A DNA stretch of 64,000 nt from Phoronis australis (lineage: Eukaryota > Phoronida > Phoronidae), in contig NMRA01000069.1 in NCBI GenBank assembly GCA_002633005.1, positions 570,233 to 634,232 of the forward strand. Direction: 5' to 3'. The translations under genes and the position numbers were made by a program. This document shows, piece by piece, positions 27,701 through 34,886 of the stretch; positions within the stretch are counted from its first letter, which is position 1, and each line of letters begins with the position of its first letter. The notes below the pieces were generated by a model. The model did no database searches. It had not been told where the DNA came from and saw only the letters and a list, made by a program, of their open reading frames with translations.

Positions 27701-28447
27701 AGCGGCTGACACCCAAGAGAACATACAAAGTAAGTAGCACAAGGCACAACTTTGTCTGTGTGGTTTAGTTAAGCTATATTAGGAGACCGAGAGTAATGAG
27801 CCACTGGCAGGTGTGGCAGTGTGCAATGCACGCGAGCAAAACTGGTCCTTAAAAAGGCGCATTGCTGTATTGGCCTAAATGTACTGTAGATTTTGCTTTC
27901 TTTAAATTAATGCTTTTGGCAACCGTGGAGGAGACCAATATCTCCACTAATAGTTGGAGCTCACTCTTTTCAGCCGCACTTTGTCCCCAGCGCCTACAGA
28001 CGTCGCGGTGCCCCTCACTCGACCCAGGTGAGCAGCAAGCACAAGGGAGACAACTCGGGTGTAGATGATGACCAAGAGGAAGATCTACCACTGGCGAAAG
28101 TCAAAGAAGCCAAAGTAAGTTGTCTGAAGGGGGTGCAACGGTTTTTGACCTTACCTGTAGTAGAGGTAGAGATCCCTGGTTGTCGTGGAGAGATATTTCT
28201 CAGTGTTCTTTATTACTGTTGTCTTGGTGTGCATCTGTCGTCCATGGAACAATGGAAAGTGAGGTCGTTCTATTGTTATATCGTTCACGTTCATTTCATT
28301 TTTTTGCAGATCAAAAAGAAGAAGGAGCATCTTAAAACTGTTCTAAGAAAACTGTTGCGTTTACACGGTGTTGACATGGCAACGCTGGAGAACTCATGCC
28401 TGTGCCCAGATCTGGCACCGAGGAACCACAACAGTGACATAGAATGA
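9755..28447 (+). CDS. ASH1L: ASH1L ortholog, histone H3-K36 methyltransferase (19 exons, 5' end not found)
   Basis: Nuclear trithorax-group enzyme that in known family members dimethylates H3K36 and works with MRG15. Nineteen exons splice in frame to 2432 codons plus TGA at 28445: 9755-12740, 13021-14461, 15378-15494, 17008-17243, 17439-17547, 18191-18345, 19058-19256, 19898-20006, 20462-20614, 21593-21797, 22004-22211, 23177-23309, 24382-24586, 25300-25508, 25967-26181, 27013-27279, 27657-27729, 27974-28114, 28310-28447. Counting from 9755, the order is: eleven AT-hooks in residues 1-1475, FxLP, AWS about 1606-1660, SET about 1661-1785, post-SET about 1785-1800, bromodomain about 1955-2045, PHD about 2100-2150, BAH about 2165-2310. 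This is the complete ASH1L order; human ASH1L is 2969 aa. All introns are GT-AG. The initiator codon is upstream and unidentified. The family assignment is firm. Confidence 0.95.
13021..14461 (+). CDS. ASH1L: ASH1L second exon: four more AT-hooks
   Basis: A 1441-bp exon after acceptor TTTCTTGTAG and before donor AG|GTTAGT. It completes the split Gly codon from the previous exon and leaves two bases. AT-hook cores lie near 13722, 13806, 13905 and 14397. The reading frame runs on into the intron to 14555, but splicing at 14461 restores the Lys-rich region that precedes the AWS domain. Confidence 0.88.
15378..15494 (+). CDS. ASH1L: ASH1L exon 3: basic linker and [12 protein letters not shown] segment
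   Basis: Acceptor GTTTCAG, donor GTAAGT. The translation [18 protein letters not shown] closely matches [17 protein letters not shown], which precedes the catalytic module in human ASH1L. Confidence 0.93.
15929..16427 (+). mobile_element. hAT-like MITE, copy 3, in an ASH1L intron
   Basis: A near-complete copy with CAAGGCTTGGAAT at the left end and ATTCCAAGCCC at the right. It is flanked by tggttaat (15921-15928) and aggttaat (16428-16435), a 7-of-8 match that looks like an 8-bp target-site duplication. It lies in the intron between exons 3 and 4, in sense orientation. Confidence 0.82.
17008..17243 (+). CDS. ASH1L: ASH1L exon 4: pre-AWS region with MRG15-type FxLP motif
   Basis: Acceptor ATTGCAG, donor GTCAGT. 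It encodes [12 protein letters not shown], then [12 protein letters not shown] and KYKKIRHN. FCLP at 17150-17161 sits where human ASH1L has FQLP, the motif known to dock MRG15 and stimulate catalysis. Confidence 0.93.
17439..17547 (+). CDS. ASH1L: ASH1L exon 5: first half of AWS domain
   Basis: Acceptor CTCCTCAG, donor GTGAGG. It encodes HACTCQRPS and GCTEDCLNR, the first zinc-binding cysteines of the AWS (associated with SET) domain. Confidence 0.93.
18191..18345 (+). CDS. ASH1L: ASH1L exon 6: second half of AWS and start of SET
   Basis: Acceptor TCTCCTGCAG, donor GTGAGG. It encodes [17 protein letters not shown] and NQKIQRHEW, completing AWS, followed by the GYGV segment that opens the SET fold. 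Confidence 0.94.
18400..18505. repeat. Degenerate minisatellite in an ASH1L intron
   Basis: About four imperfect units of roughly 25 bp with the core GTGGCTTGAATGGGTGATGG follow the donor of exon 6 by about 50 bp. Confidence 0.65.
19058..19256 (+). CDS. ASH1L: ASH1L exon 7: SET domain core
   Basis: Acceptor GTTGCAG, donor GTGGGT. It encodes [19 protein letters not shown] and [16 protein letters not shown]. The NHSC motif contributes to S-adenosylmethionine binding and the SET pseudoknot. Human ASH1L has [16 protein letters not shown]. Confidence 0.95.
19898..20006 (+). CDS. ASH1L: ASH1L exon 8: C-terminal SET with YDYNF
   Basis: Acceptor TTTCCAG, donor GTTAGT, leaving in phase 0. It encodes [14 protein letters not shown] and [12 protein letters not shown], the catalytic tyrosine-containing end of the SET domain. 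Confidence 0.95.
20462..20614 (+). CDS. ASH1L: ASH1L exon 9: post-SET and basic linker
   Basis: Acceptor TTTTTCACGTTAG, donor GTAGAA (weak), phase 0 at both ends. [14 protein letters not shown] is the post-SET zinc-binding segment. A Lys/Arg-rich linker follows that may act as a nuclear localisation signal. Confidence 0.92.
21086..21287. mobile_element. Possible small TIR element in an ASH1L intron
   Basis: AATTGACCTATCGCAAG at the left is approximately the reverse complement of CCTGGTGATAGGTCATT at the right (about 13 of 16 paired). The interior is 200 bp and richer in GC than the surrounding intron. The target-site duplication is not clear. Confidence 0.4.
21593..21797 (+). CDS. ASH1L: ASH1L exon 10: conserved linker before the bromodomain
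   Basis: Acceptor CCTGTTGCAG, donor [25 protein letters not shown] matches MSNRERNFVLKHHVFLVRN in human ASH1L. Confidence 0.92.
22004..22211 (+). CDS. ASH1L: ASH1L exon 11: start of bromodomain region
   Basis: Acceptor CCGTTGCAG, donor [21 protein letters not shown] matches [15 protein letters not shown] of human ASH1L, followed by the first bromodomain helix ([10 protein letters not shown]). Confidence 0.93.
23177..23309 (+). CDS. ASH1L: ASH1L exon 12: bromodomain core
   Basis: Acceptor GACTCTAG, donor [24 protein letters not shown] is the bromodomain ZA-loop region, followed by ILTGYYKN and LFSNVE. Confidence 0.94.
23482..23534. repeat. Palindromic cluster of CCAGTCATGAC units
   Basis: Repeated GTCATGACT/AGTCATTACC blocks form a nearly perfect palindrome centred on CATG (GGTAATGACC pairs with TAGTCATTACC, one mismatch). 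It lies in the ASH1L intron after exon 12. Confidence 0.7.
24382..24586 (+). CDS. ASH1L: ASH1L exon 13: end of bromodomain and acidic linker
   Basis: Acceptor CCTCTCTTCAG, donor [16 protein letters not shown] continues the helix. At the position of the acetyl-lysine-binding Asn of canonical bromodomains this protein has Cys (human ASH1L has Tyr), so normal acetyl-lysine reading is doubtful. Confidence 0.92.
24668..24890 (+). mobile_element. Divergent, shortened relative of the hAT-like MITE
   Basis: It begins AGGGCTTGGAAT and ends GTCATTGGTCATTTCAACC, resembling the family end GTCATTGGTCATTCCAAGCC. The interior (pyrimidine-rich TTTCCTCTTTT blocks) is only about 220 bp and mostly different. 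It lies in the ASH1L intron after exon 13. Confidence 0.6.
25300..25508 (+). CDS. ASH1L: ASH1L exon 14: PHD finger
   Basis: Acceptor CTCTAGCAG; a start at 25297 is equally in frame. Donor GTGAGT. It encodes a C4HC3 PHD finger: [25 protein letters not shown]. It closely follows the human ASH1L PHD finger. Confidence 0.94.
25967..26181 (+). CDS. ASH1L: ASH1L exon 15: first half of BAH domain
   Basis: Acceptor CACTGTAG, donor GTAAGA. It encodes GHCVYLLRE and [12 protein letters not shown], the opening strands of the bromo-adjacent homology domain. Confidence 0.94.
27013..27279 (+). CDS. ASH1L: ASH1L exon 16: second half of BAH domain
   Basis: Acceptor CATGTCGTAG, donor [33 protein letters not shown] and [10 protein letters not shown]-type segments match human ASH1L closely. 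Confidence 0.95.
27657..27729 (+). CDS. ASH1L: ASH1L exon 17
   Basis: A short 73-bp exon with acceptor TTTGCAG and donor [18 protein letters not shown] corresponds to FPKKLTPKRDF of human ASH1L. Confidence 0.9.
27974..28114 (+). CDS. ASH1L: ASH1L exon 18
   Basis: Acceptor CTCTTTTCAG, donor GTAAGT, phase 0 at both ends. It begins [12 protein letters not shown], like human PHYVPDNYKRNGG. An internal CAG|GTGAGC at 28027 could serve as an alternative donor and, being phase 0, would give a shorter in-frame product. Confidence 0.88.
28310..28447 (+). CDS. ASH1L: ASH1L terminal exon
   Basis: Acceptor CATTTTTTTGCAG, stop TGA at 28445-28447. A Lys-rich helix ([17 protein letters not shown]) resembles the C-terminal RERLNQILLNLL region of human ASH1L. 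The tail is shorter than in vertebrates. Confidence 0.88.
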   Translation: MKKKKEHLKTVLRKLLRLHGVDMATLENSCLCPDLAPRNHNSDIE

Positions 28448-28775
28448 TTCTTAAACCATTGTAGACGTCACACAGTGGAATGGAAAGCTCCCTGGACAGT
28501 AGTTGTTAACTTTATGTAGCAGTTGTTTGACAATCACCATAGTTACCAAGTCACCTGTACTATTGCCTGTTAAAGGCATTTGGCTCTCAGAGAGGTATTG
28601 ATTAATAAGTGTTCACTCCTAGTTATACATTTATGTTTGGGTATAACACATGTTAGCCAGTTTTCAGTGATGAAATTATTTATTTTTCTTCCACCTTGTT
28701 GTGCTCGTTTTCTCACTTGCCATTGTCAAGGTAGAGATCATGTGTTCTCACAACTGCTGCTAAAAGGGCTGAGAT

Positions 28776-29005
28776 TGAGTTAGTTTAACTGACAAGGCCG
28801 TGCGCAGGCATTTCTGTTTGTCGCCACAACACACCACTGACGTGACCAATGTTTTGACGCAACTGGTATCTAACCTGTGTTTGTCAACTGAGTTTAACTC
28901 ACAAGACCTTTGTGCAGGCATTTCTGTTTTTTTTGCCACAACCCACTACTGAGGTGACAAATGTTTTAACGCAACTGCCGTCTGACTTATGTTTGTCAAC
29001 TTTGT
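28776..29005 (+). repeat. Tandem duplication of about 114 bp in the ASH1L 3' UTR
   Basis: Two units start at about 28776 and 28889. They share GCAGGCATTTCTGTTT, GCCACAACnCAC, GACGCAACTG-like and TGTTTGTCAACT blocks in the same order, at an estimated 80% identity. Confidence 0.8.
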
Positions 29006-30304
29006 TGTGCATATTCAGAAGTTCATCAGTTTTATGTAGCTATCAAGATTGTTCATCAATGTCAGGTGATTTTTCTTGAAATGTCTGAAAAGTCTTGCAT
29101 TCTCGGCCATGCTGGCTTTCAGTGAAGTCTGGAATGATACGTAAGCTGAGAACGTAGGGTTTTTCCAGAACTTTGGCAAAAATTATGAACTGAAATTGAT
29201 GAGCATAGTCGTGCGTTTACTGGGGCGTGTACCAAGCAAAGTTTATTGCCAGGTTATGTGTAAGTAAATCATTGGTACTTGCTGACTTGTTTTATTTTAC
29301 GTCCAGGTTAAAATGTTTTGTCAATCTGGATATCTTTGAGATAAAGGCATTTGCATCCCTGTAAATAGTTTGTGTATCATATTGAAAAGCTAGGCATGAA
29401 ATGTCAGCTTGTAGATGTTTTATTTTTAACTCTTATTTGTAATGATAGCCAGCGTCTAGCCTGCTGTACTGGGCTCTGTCAATGTCATTTTAGTGATAAT
29501 TGTGAATGTCGTCGACGAACCGTGTCGTTAAATGTTCTTATTATTTTTATTATGCTAGTCGAAGTTTTCCATCCATTTTGACACAATTTGTGTGAGTTAT
29601 TGTTGGGCATGTGATGCTGTTGAGATAGTGTGGAGGTAGGTATTAATCTTGTATAGGAGATGTATAATTGGAGTCTGTTACTGTACAAATGAGTAAATCG
29701 CAGTCGTAGTAATAGTTTTTATTTTACGACTCTCGTTGGTCGTACTACTAATTCGAAGAATGTACTATTTTTCAAATCTTGTCTTAATGCAATGTAATTG
29801 GTTTGAAATTCTTGAAGCAAGGATTTCATTTTTTTCTTTTTCAAAAAGGAATTTGTGTTGGGAGCTGATAGTTATTGCCGATGAAGTCGTTTTTTGTGAA
29901 ATAATTATTGGTCTGATTTGGATTTCTGAAGTCAAAACAGTTAGTTAGTATAATCATGTTTGGCATTGGATGCCAATTTTGGTTGTGTACTATAAATGAA
30001 ACAAGACGTAATTTGTGTTAATTATAACGTATCTGCAATTGTTTTAACTGTCTTAGGCTAGTTAATTAGTAAAGCATTTATTGGCTCGTTATCTTGTTGC
30101 TGGAGAAATTGTCTGGGTTGGTGTAAGAGAATTGAGGAAATGTTTTGACTTAAGAGTCGCACTGCACTATTGCAGTTGTTTAAAAAGAAATTATTTCAGT
30201 TTTACGTGTCGAAGGTTTCATTTGTACATACCTTTAGTATGTTAGGATATGCTATTTATTGTTTACATATCAAATATGTATAATTATATTTGTATTTCCG
30301 TCTA

Positions 30305-30310
30305 ATTAAA
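30305..30310 (+). terminator. Probable poly(A) signal ATTAAA for ASH1L
   Basis: ATTAAA is the commonest variant hexamer. It is followed about 15-30 bases later by T/G-rich sequence. No AATAAA was found between the stop codon and here. Confidence 0.45.
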
Positions 30311-30903
30311 GTGTTCCCACAGCGCTCTTGCGTCTTCATCACAACTTTGTTGAAGCAGTTGTCGGTCTTAAATAGTCAAAGCCTTACATAATACAGAAAT
30401 CTAGAGAAGTAAAATTAAAATTGTCAAGTACAAGTCATAAAACATAGCTGTATCTCTTGCTCACATACTTTTTCTCTAAGGGTGTCTGGGTCGAATTCCA
30501 AAAAAGGTGATGGGGTCAAAGAGATTAGGTTGTTGTCTGAACTAATGTCTGGCATCCCCAATATTGTCCAAATGCAGTTTTTTCTTAAAACTTACCTGAG
30601 GTCACTTAAATGTCAGATGTATCAGCTGCTTATCATGTTCAACCACACAGCTTTGGAACTTACCAGGCTATTGATTTTGACAAACAGGAATCCAAACAAC
30701 ACAATCCACATCAAATTTTCTTGGTTTCCTCTGGGAGAACAGAGTGATGAGTTCTAAAAAATAGTTGCAGGCGGTCAGGTATACGTTGTACCAGACGGGC
30801 ATTGGGTGCTCAGATGGGCCCATTGCGCTCATCACCTTGAGTCCTGTTAATGTTTTATTAATATATAGTTAAAACCGAGCTGAGGATCTGGAGACCTGCC
30901 TCC

Positions 30904-31022
30904 CGTTCAGTAACGCTAGAACCTCGCTAAAAAGCAAGACTTCGTGAGATATTGCTGTGAATTTCAAATGAGAGCACGTGACTTTGATTAGGTTTTAGCT
31001 AGGTCCTAGCGTCTACTGAACG
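30904..31022. mobile_element. 119-bp MITE with ends CGTTCAGTA, copy 1
   Basis: The left end CGTTCAGTAACGCTAG continuing through ACCTCGCTAAAA is inverted at the right as TTTTAGCTAGGTCCTAG then CGTCTACTGAACG, giving about 30-bp imperfect TIRs. The interior contains a block around CACGTG shared, in opposite orientation, with 36063-36205. Confidence 0.7.
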
Positions 31023-31048
31023 CACGCCTGATTCCAGGGTCTATCTGT

Positions 31049-31122
31049 GCCCCAGTGGGACTCGAATCCACTTCCTTGAGTAAATAAAGCGGACATTTAT
31101 CCCACTAGGCCACACTGCCTCC
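31049..31122 (-). mobile_element. tRNA-derived SINE head or tRNA-like relic
   Basis: Reading the minus strand from 31122, the sequence has an A-box-like TGGCCTAGTGG and a B-box-like GGATTCGAGTCCC at tRNA-like spacing, which are internal RNA polymerase III promoter motifs. The acceptor stem does not pair and the anticodon arm is not standard, so it is not a functional tRNA. Confidence 0.6.
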
Positions 31123-31892
31123 TATACGGTGATGAGTTCGCTCAAGTCGACTTATTCTCTAGTGAATGTGCAGAAATGAAGTTTCTCAATCTGCTCATGA
31201 GGGGTGATTGCGTTAACATTTGCAGCTAGCTACTGGGAGTGCACACTCTATCCTTAAAATCGCCTGGATATTTGAAAATATCACTCGATCACCTTCCGTC
31301 AGCCATGCTGGTGGTCGTTCTGTTTACGGCACTCCGAGATTTCAACTGAATTTCCAATGCCGCAGTTGCTTATGGAAGTTCTCCGAAGCTGGAAGGTCAA
31401 TGATGTGTGAAATGACCGCACAGCGAAGCTGTAATGTTGATTTGTGGGAGTGTACTCTCGATTTCTGTTACATGACCCGAGAATCTCCCTGCACGGGTCG
31501 TTTAGCCCGATACACCAGGTTAAAAAGATGATGATCCATCGAAAAAAGTTGCACATCCGGGTTTTGTGAAATGGATAATAAGAAGAACTTCCAGGTGTGT
31601 GGGCAAAATCGTTGTTGAGAGTGACAGTGCTGGCAAATCAAATTCTCGTAGTACTTGCGAAAACATGGTTAGTTTATTGACTAGCCTGGTTACAGGGGCC
31701 CGGATTTTGAGAGACATTACTCAGTGGATAAAACTGGCTCTCAGGATCTGGGACCCCTACAGGTGACTATCACTGAATATAGTGTATGGGCTGCCAGCTG
31801 TATGTTCGCAATGCTTGTCACGGAGGGTCATTGTACGCGCCACGCATGGTCTCATGGTGTAAATTTATTTCCAAGCTCAAAAACAAGGCGTG

Positions 31893-31917
31893 CGTTCAGT
31901 AACGCGGCAAGAGGTCC
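31893..31917. repeat. Solo end of the CGTTCAGTA element
   Basis: CGTTCAGTAACGC followed by GGCAAGAGGTCC resembles one terminal repeat of the element at 30904-31022. No partner end is seen nearby. Confidence 0.4.
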
Positions 31918-33742
31918 AAACCAAAAGCTATATGTTTAGAAGCGCGGGTATATAGTTGCTTTAAAATATTTTCAATTGAACGATCTTAGAATTATATGGA
32001 CCAAAGGCGACAAAAACATTCAGTATGCTCCTGCACTGCAAGGGATACCCGCTTCTACGGTTAAGTCAACCTCATTGACAAGTTCATGCGCCTCTGAGCG
32101 AAAATATCTTTCAAAAATGTCTTTTCCATAAGACTATGAGCCCTTAAGAAGTCATGGCTCAAAATTTGAGAAATAGCATGAATCGTGTAAGTAATTCTAC
32201 ATTCACGAAAAAATACTGGCTACCTATTTCAAAACACTATCACTGGTCTCCAATTTCGCTATTCAATTCGACCAAATTTCGCTTACGTTCTCTTCCGTCA
32301 CAAAGTTTTAAAACGGTTGTTAAGCAGACCTGCAGTATATTTCTAATTCACAGTGGGATACTGTACTTGCTTTTAAGTTGTTAAGTCATATAGAATCTAT
32401 GGCTTCAGTTCTGTTCAATTTTTAGAAAGACAACACGATGATGTACTCCAGCTATAACAACTATCTCTAGAGCGTCTTACCCTACCCCGATTAAGTGGGA
32501 TAAGTTGTCGCGTGTGCACGTCACCCAAACGCAAGCAGGGACAACGATTTTTTTCGACATATTAGTGGATATGTTGAGTAAAATTTCTGCATTCGGAAAT
32601 TGATACAAACTGTTGTGTTTATACAAAGACATGCGCAACATTCTGACTATATTTTTGAACCTTGGACATTGTCCTCAAGCCACAGAGGACACATTTTTGT
32701 AACATTTTTCGCCTTTATCGATATGTAATAATGTTATCTTAACTTTTAAAAATTAAAGTTCACGGCGGAGTTCTGGCGGTCATAGGCGCAGCAGATTTGT
32801 GTAAAAATAACGAAAAATATAAATGAATTGGGGTAAGAAACATTTGAAATAGACCTCCGAACTGTAGTCATCTGAGACAGAAATCACATAATTATTGTGT
32901 TCAAGTCTCCGCACACTTCACTGACACGTATTCATTCGAAGCCGTGTGGGAATTTGCCATGTGCTGCGTAAAATCTACACCATAGCAAACAAAAAATAAG
33001 AGTTTGCTTATACCCTAAGTGCAAATCAATCAAGGCTTTGGAAAACTCTGTCAGTGTTGAAAATCGTCAACATTTGCTGCTTTCAGTCGTCAGCAATGTT
33101 TTGGGAACGAGGAAGACGTTTATCGGTGCGACGAGTCTACTGTTAGTGGCCTGAAGCTACCTCCTGTTTAACATGGTGTCATGATGACGTTTTGGACCCA
33201 GTCCGGCGCAATTCAAGTGCCAAAATGACAACAATGGCAATGGGAACAACAGGAACAATAATAATAATAATAAAACCGTCACACAAGTTTATATTTTCAA
33301 GTGCTAAACTGCCCCTGTGGTTACATGAATGGAAAATATATATTCAAGATCTGGGAAATTATTGACACTGTGATGTGACTGTGCATTTCTATTCCTGTTT
33401 CCGGGTCATCACTAAACGCAAGATTTTATAAAACAATGACGTAAGGAAGAAGAACATAGTAGTGCTCATGATGTTACAAAAACATGAGGAATGGCCAAAT
33501 TTCATTCCTCACGACCTGCACGGGTGTTGTCACTTAAAGTCTTCTTGTAAGGCCAAAAAGCAAAGTTTGTTCTGGTCTGTACTTCGATTCACTCATTTTG
33601 AAACTTGTGCTTATTGGCTAAAATGAAAAAAGCACACACACGCATCAATATCAGCCAGGGTATCGTGTTTTTAAACAGCTGTACAAAGTCACGTAAGCAA
33701 GGGAAAACCGTTTGCCGCCTTGAGTCGCCAAGTCACTGTACC

Positions 33743-34044
33743 ACAGTGGCCCAAAAGTATCATCAATATTTTAGTTAATGTGTTAATATATTATTTTATT
33801 TTTCCTTTTCCCCTAGGTGGAAATTATTTCAACCTAGGTGGAAATTATTTTCACCTGGGTGGAAATTATTTTCGCCCGTGTGGAAATTTTTTCACCTTGG
33901 TTGAAATAATTTCTACCCAGGTGAAAATAATTTCCACCCAGGTGAAAATAATTTCTACCCAGTGTGGAAATTATTTCCACCTAGGTGAAAAAGTAAAAAT
34001 AAAATAATTTAACTAAAATACTGATGATGTTTTCGGGCCATTGT
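33743..34044. mobile_element. Foldback element: inverted 21-bp arrays inside long TIRs
   Basis: Outer arms of about 65-75 bp are inverted: ACAGTGGCCCAAAAG on the left pairs with the complement of CGGGCCATTGT on the right, continuing through the ATTTTAGTTAA and TTATTTTATTTTT blocks. Between them, 33812-33998 holds about nine 21-bp units (CCTAGGTGGAAATTATTTCA type). They are in one orientation on the left and mainly inverted on the right. Each unit is itself nearly palindromic (GGTGAAAATAATTTCCACC). A flanking TA on each side is a possible but unproven target duplication. Confidence 0.75.
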
Positions 34045-34628
34045 ATGTAAAAGATACATTCTAGGTTTGGCTTATGGACACGTGGGGTTTTACCTGCTTT
34101 AACACATCTTAAAAGTTGTCTTTTAAAATGCGTGCAAAACGATTTCTCTTCAAAAACTTATCATTTTTATGGGGACATACGAGAACATGAAAAGGCATTG
34201 GATCGCAATGCATATATTCATCAAGTATCGCGCCCTATACATTACAGACTTATAGATCGATGACTTAATTCATCATGCATATGGCTCTACAGTGCCGCAG
34301 AGACGATGTCTCAGAACTCATTGCGTAAGCAACCTCACGCATTTTCGTTAATCCGTCAAGCCAAAGTTAGTGATACGGTTTCCTTCTTCAAGTTTGTTTA
34401 ATATCCCGTTACATCTCAATAAGCTATTGATTAGCAATCCAAATTACATGTATATGTACACTAGTACTTTCCAATTCATAAAGGGTGTTTTGTCTCTATT
34501 TTGTCCGCCTTAGTAAACCGATTCGCTCGCTTTGAACAAGTTCATTTAATTTGATGAAGAGTGAACACATTGCGTCTTCTTTTTTACCATGACAAGTTAC
34601 TCACAAATAATGACAAATTCTTTGACAG

Positions 34629-34886
34629 GAGACGCGTTTGGTCATTTCTACGACTTACGTCATGGTTATACCTCAAGTGGTAACACTCGGGTGGTTTCTA
34701 ACACCACTGCCGAGACACTGTTAATCTGTGCGTCCATTTGCACATCGTTAAATGCCGCGTGCGATGCGGCCGATTTTAACACGGACACCCACACCTGTGT
34801 CGTCATCTCATGGAGTGAGAAGCCATTACTGAGTCCCACTGAAGGCAGCTGGGTGGTCATCATACGAGCCGAGTTACTGACCCAAG
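34629..34886 (+). CDS. Gene A PAN/Apple-like exon
   Basis: A 258-bp symmetric phase 1-1 exon with acceptor TTTGACAG and donor GTAAAA. It aligns with the PAN exons at 39372 and 50577: LRHGYTSSGNTRV against IRHGYRSFAAVPL, and a shared CnxxSW end. Symmetric 1-1 exons are typical of shuffled extracellular domains. Confidence 0.75.

Larger units (their letters stand above)
28448..30310 (+). other. ASH1L: ASH1L 3' UTR
   Basis: AT-rich, with no coding signal after the TGA. The first good poly(A) hexamer I see is ATTAAA at 30305-30310, which implies a UTR of about 1.9 kb. It contains a tandem duplication of about 114 bp (28776-29005). Confidence 0.6.
30311..33742. other. Intergenic region with transposon relics
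   Basis: Between the ASH1L 3' end and the foldback element I see no convincing gene. The region contains the TIR element at 30904-31022, the tRNA-like SINE head at 31049-31122, a solo TIR end near 31893-31917 and an (AAT)n run near 33257. The open frames at 31220-31940 have no recognised domain. Confidence 0.55.

Noticed and set aside
31049-31122. Functional tRNA gene on the minus strand
   Set aside because: Internal promoter boxes are present, but the acceptor stem does not pair, the T-stem has a mismatch and no normal anticodon arm forms.
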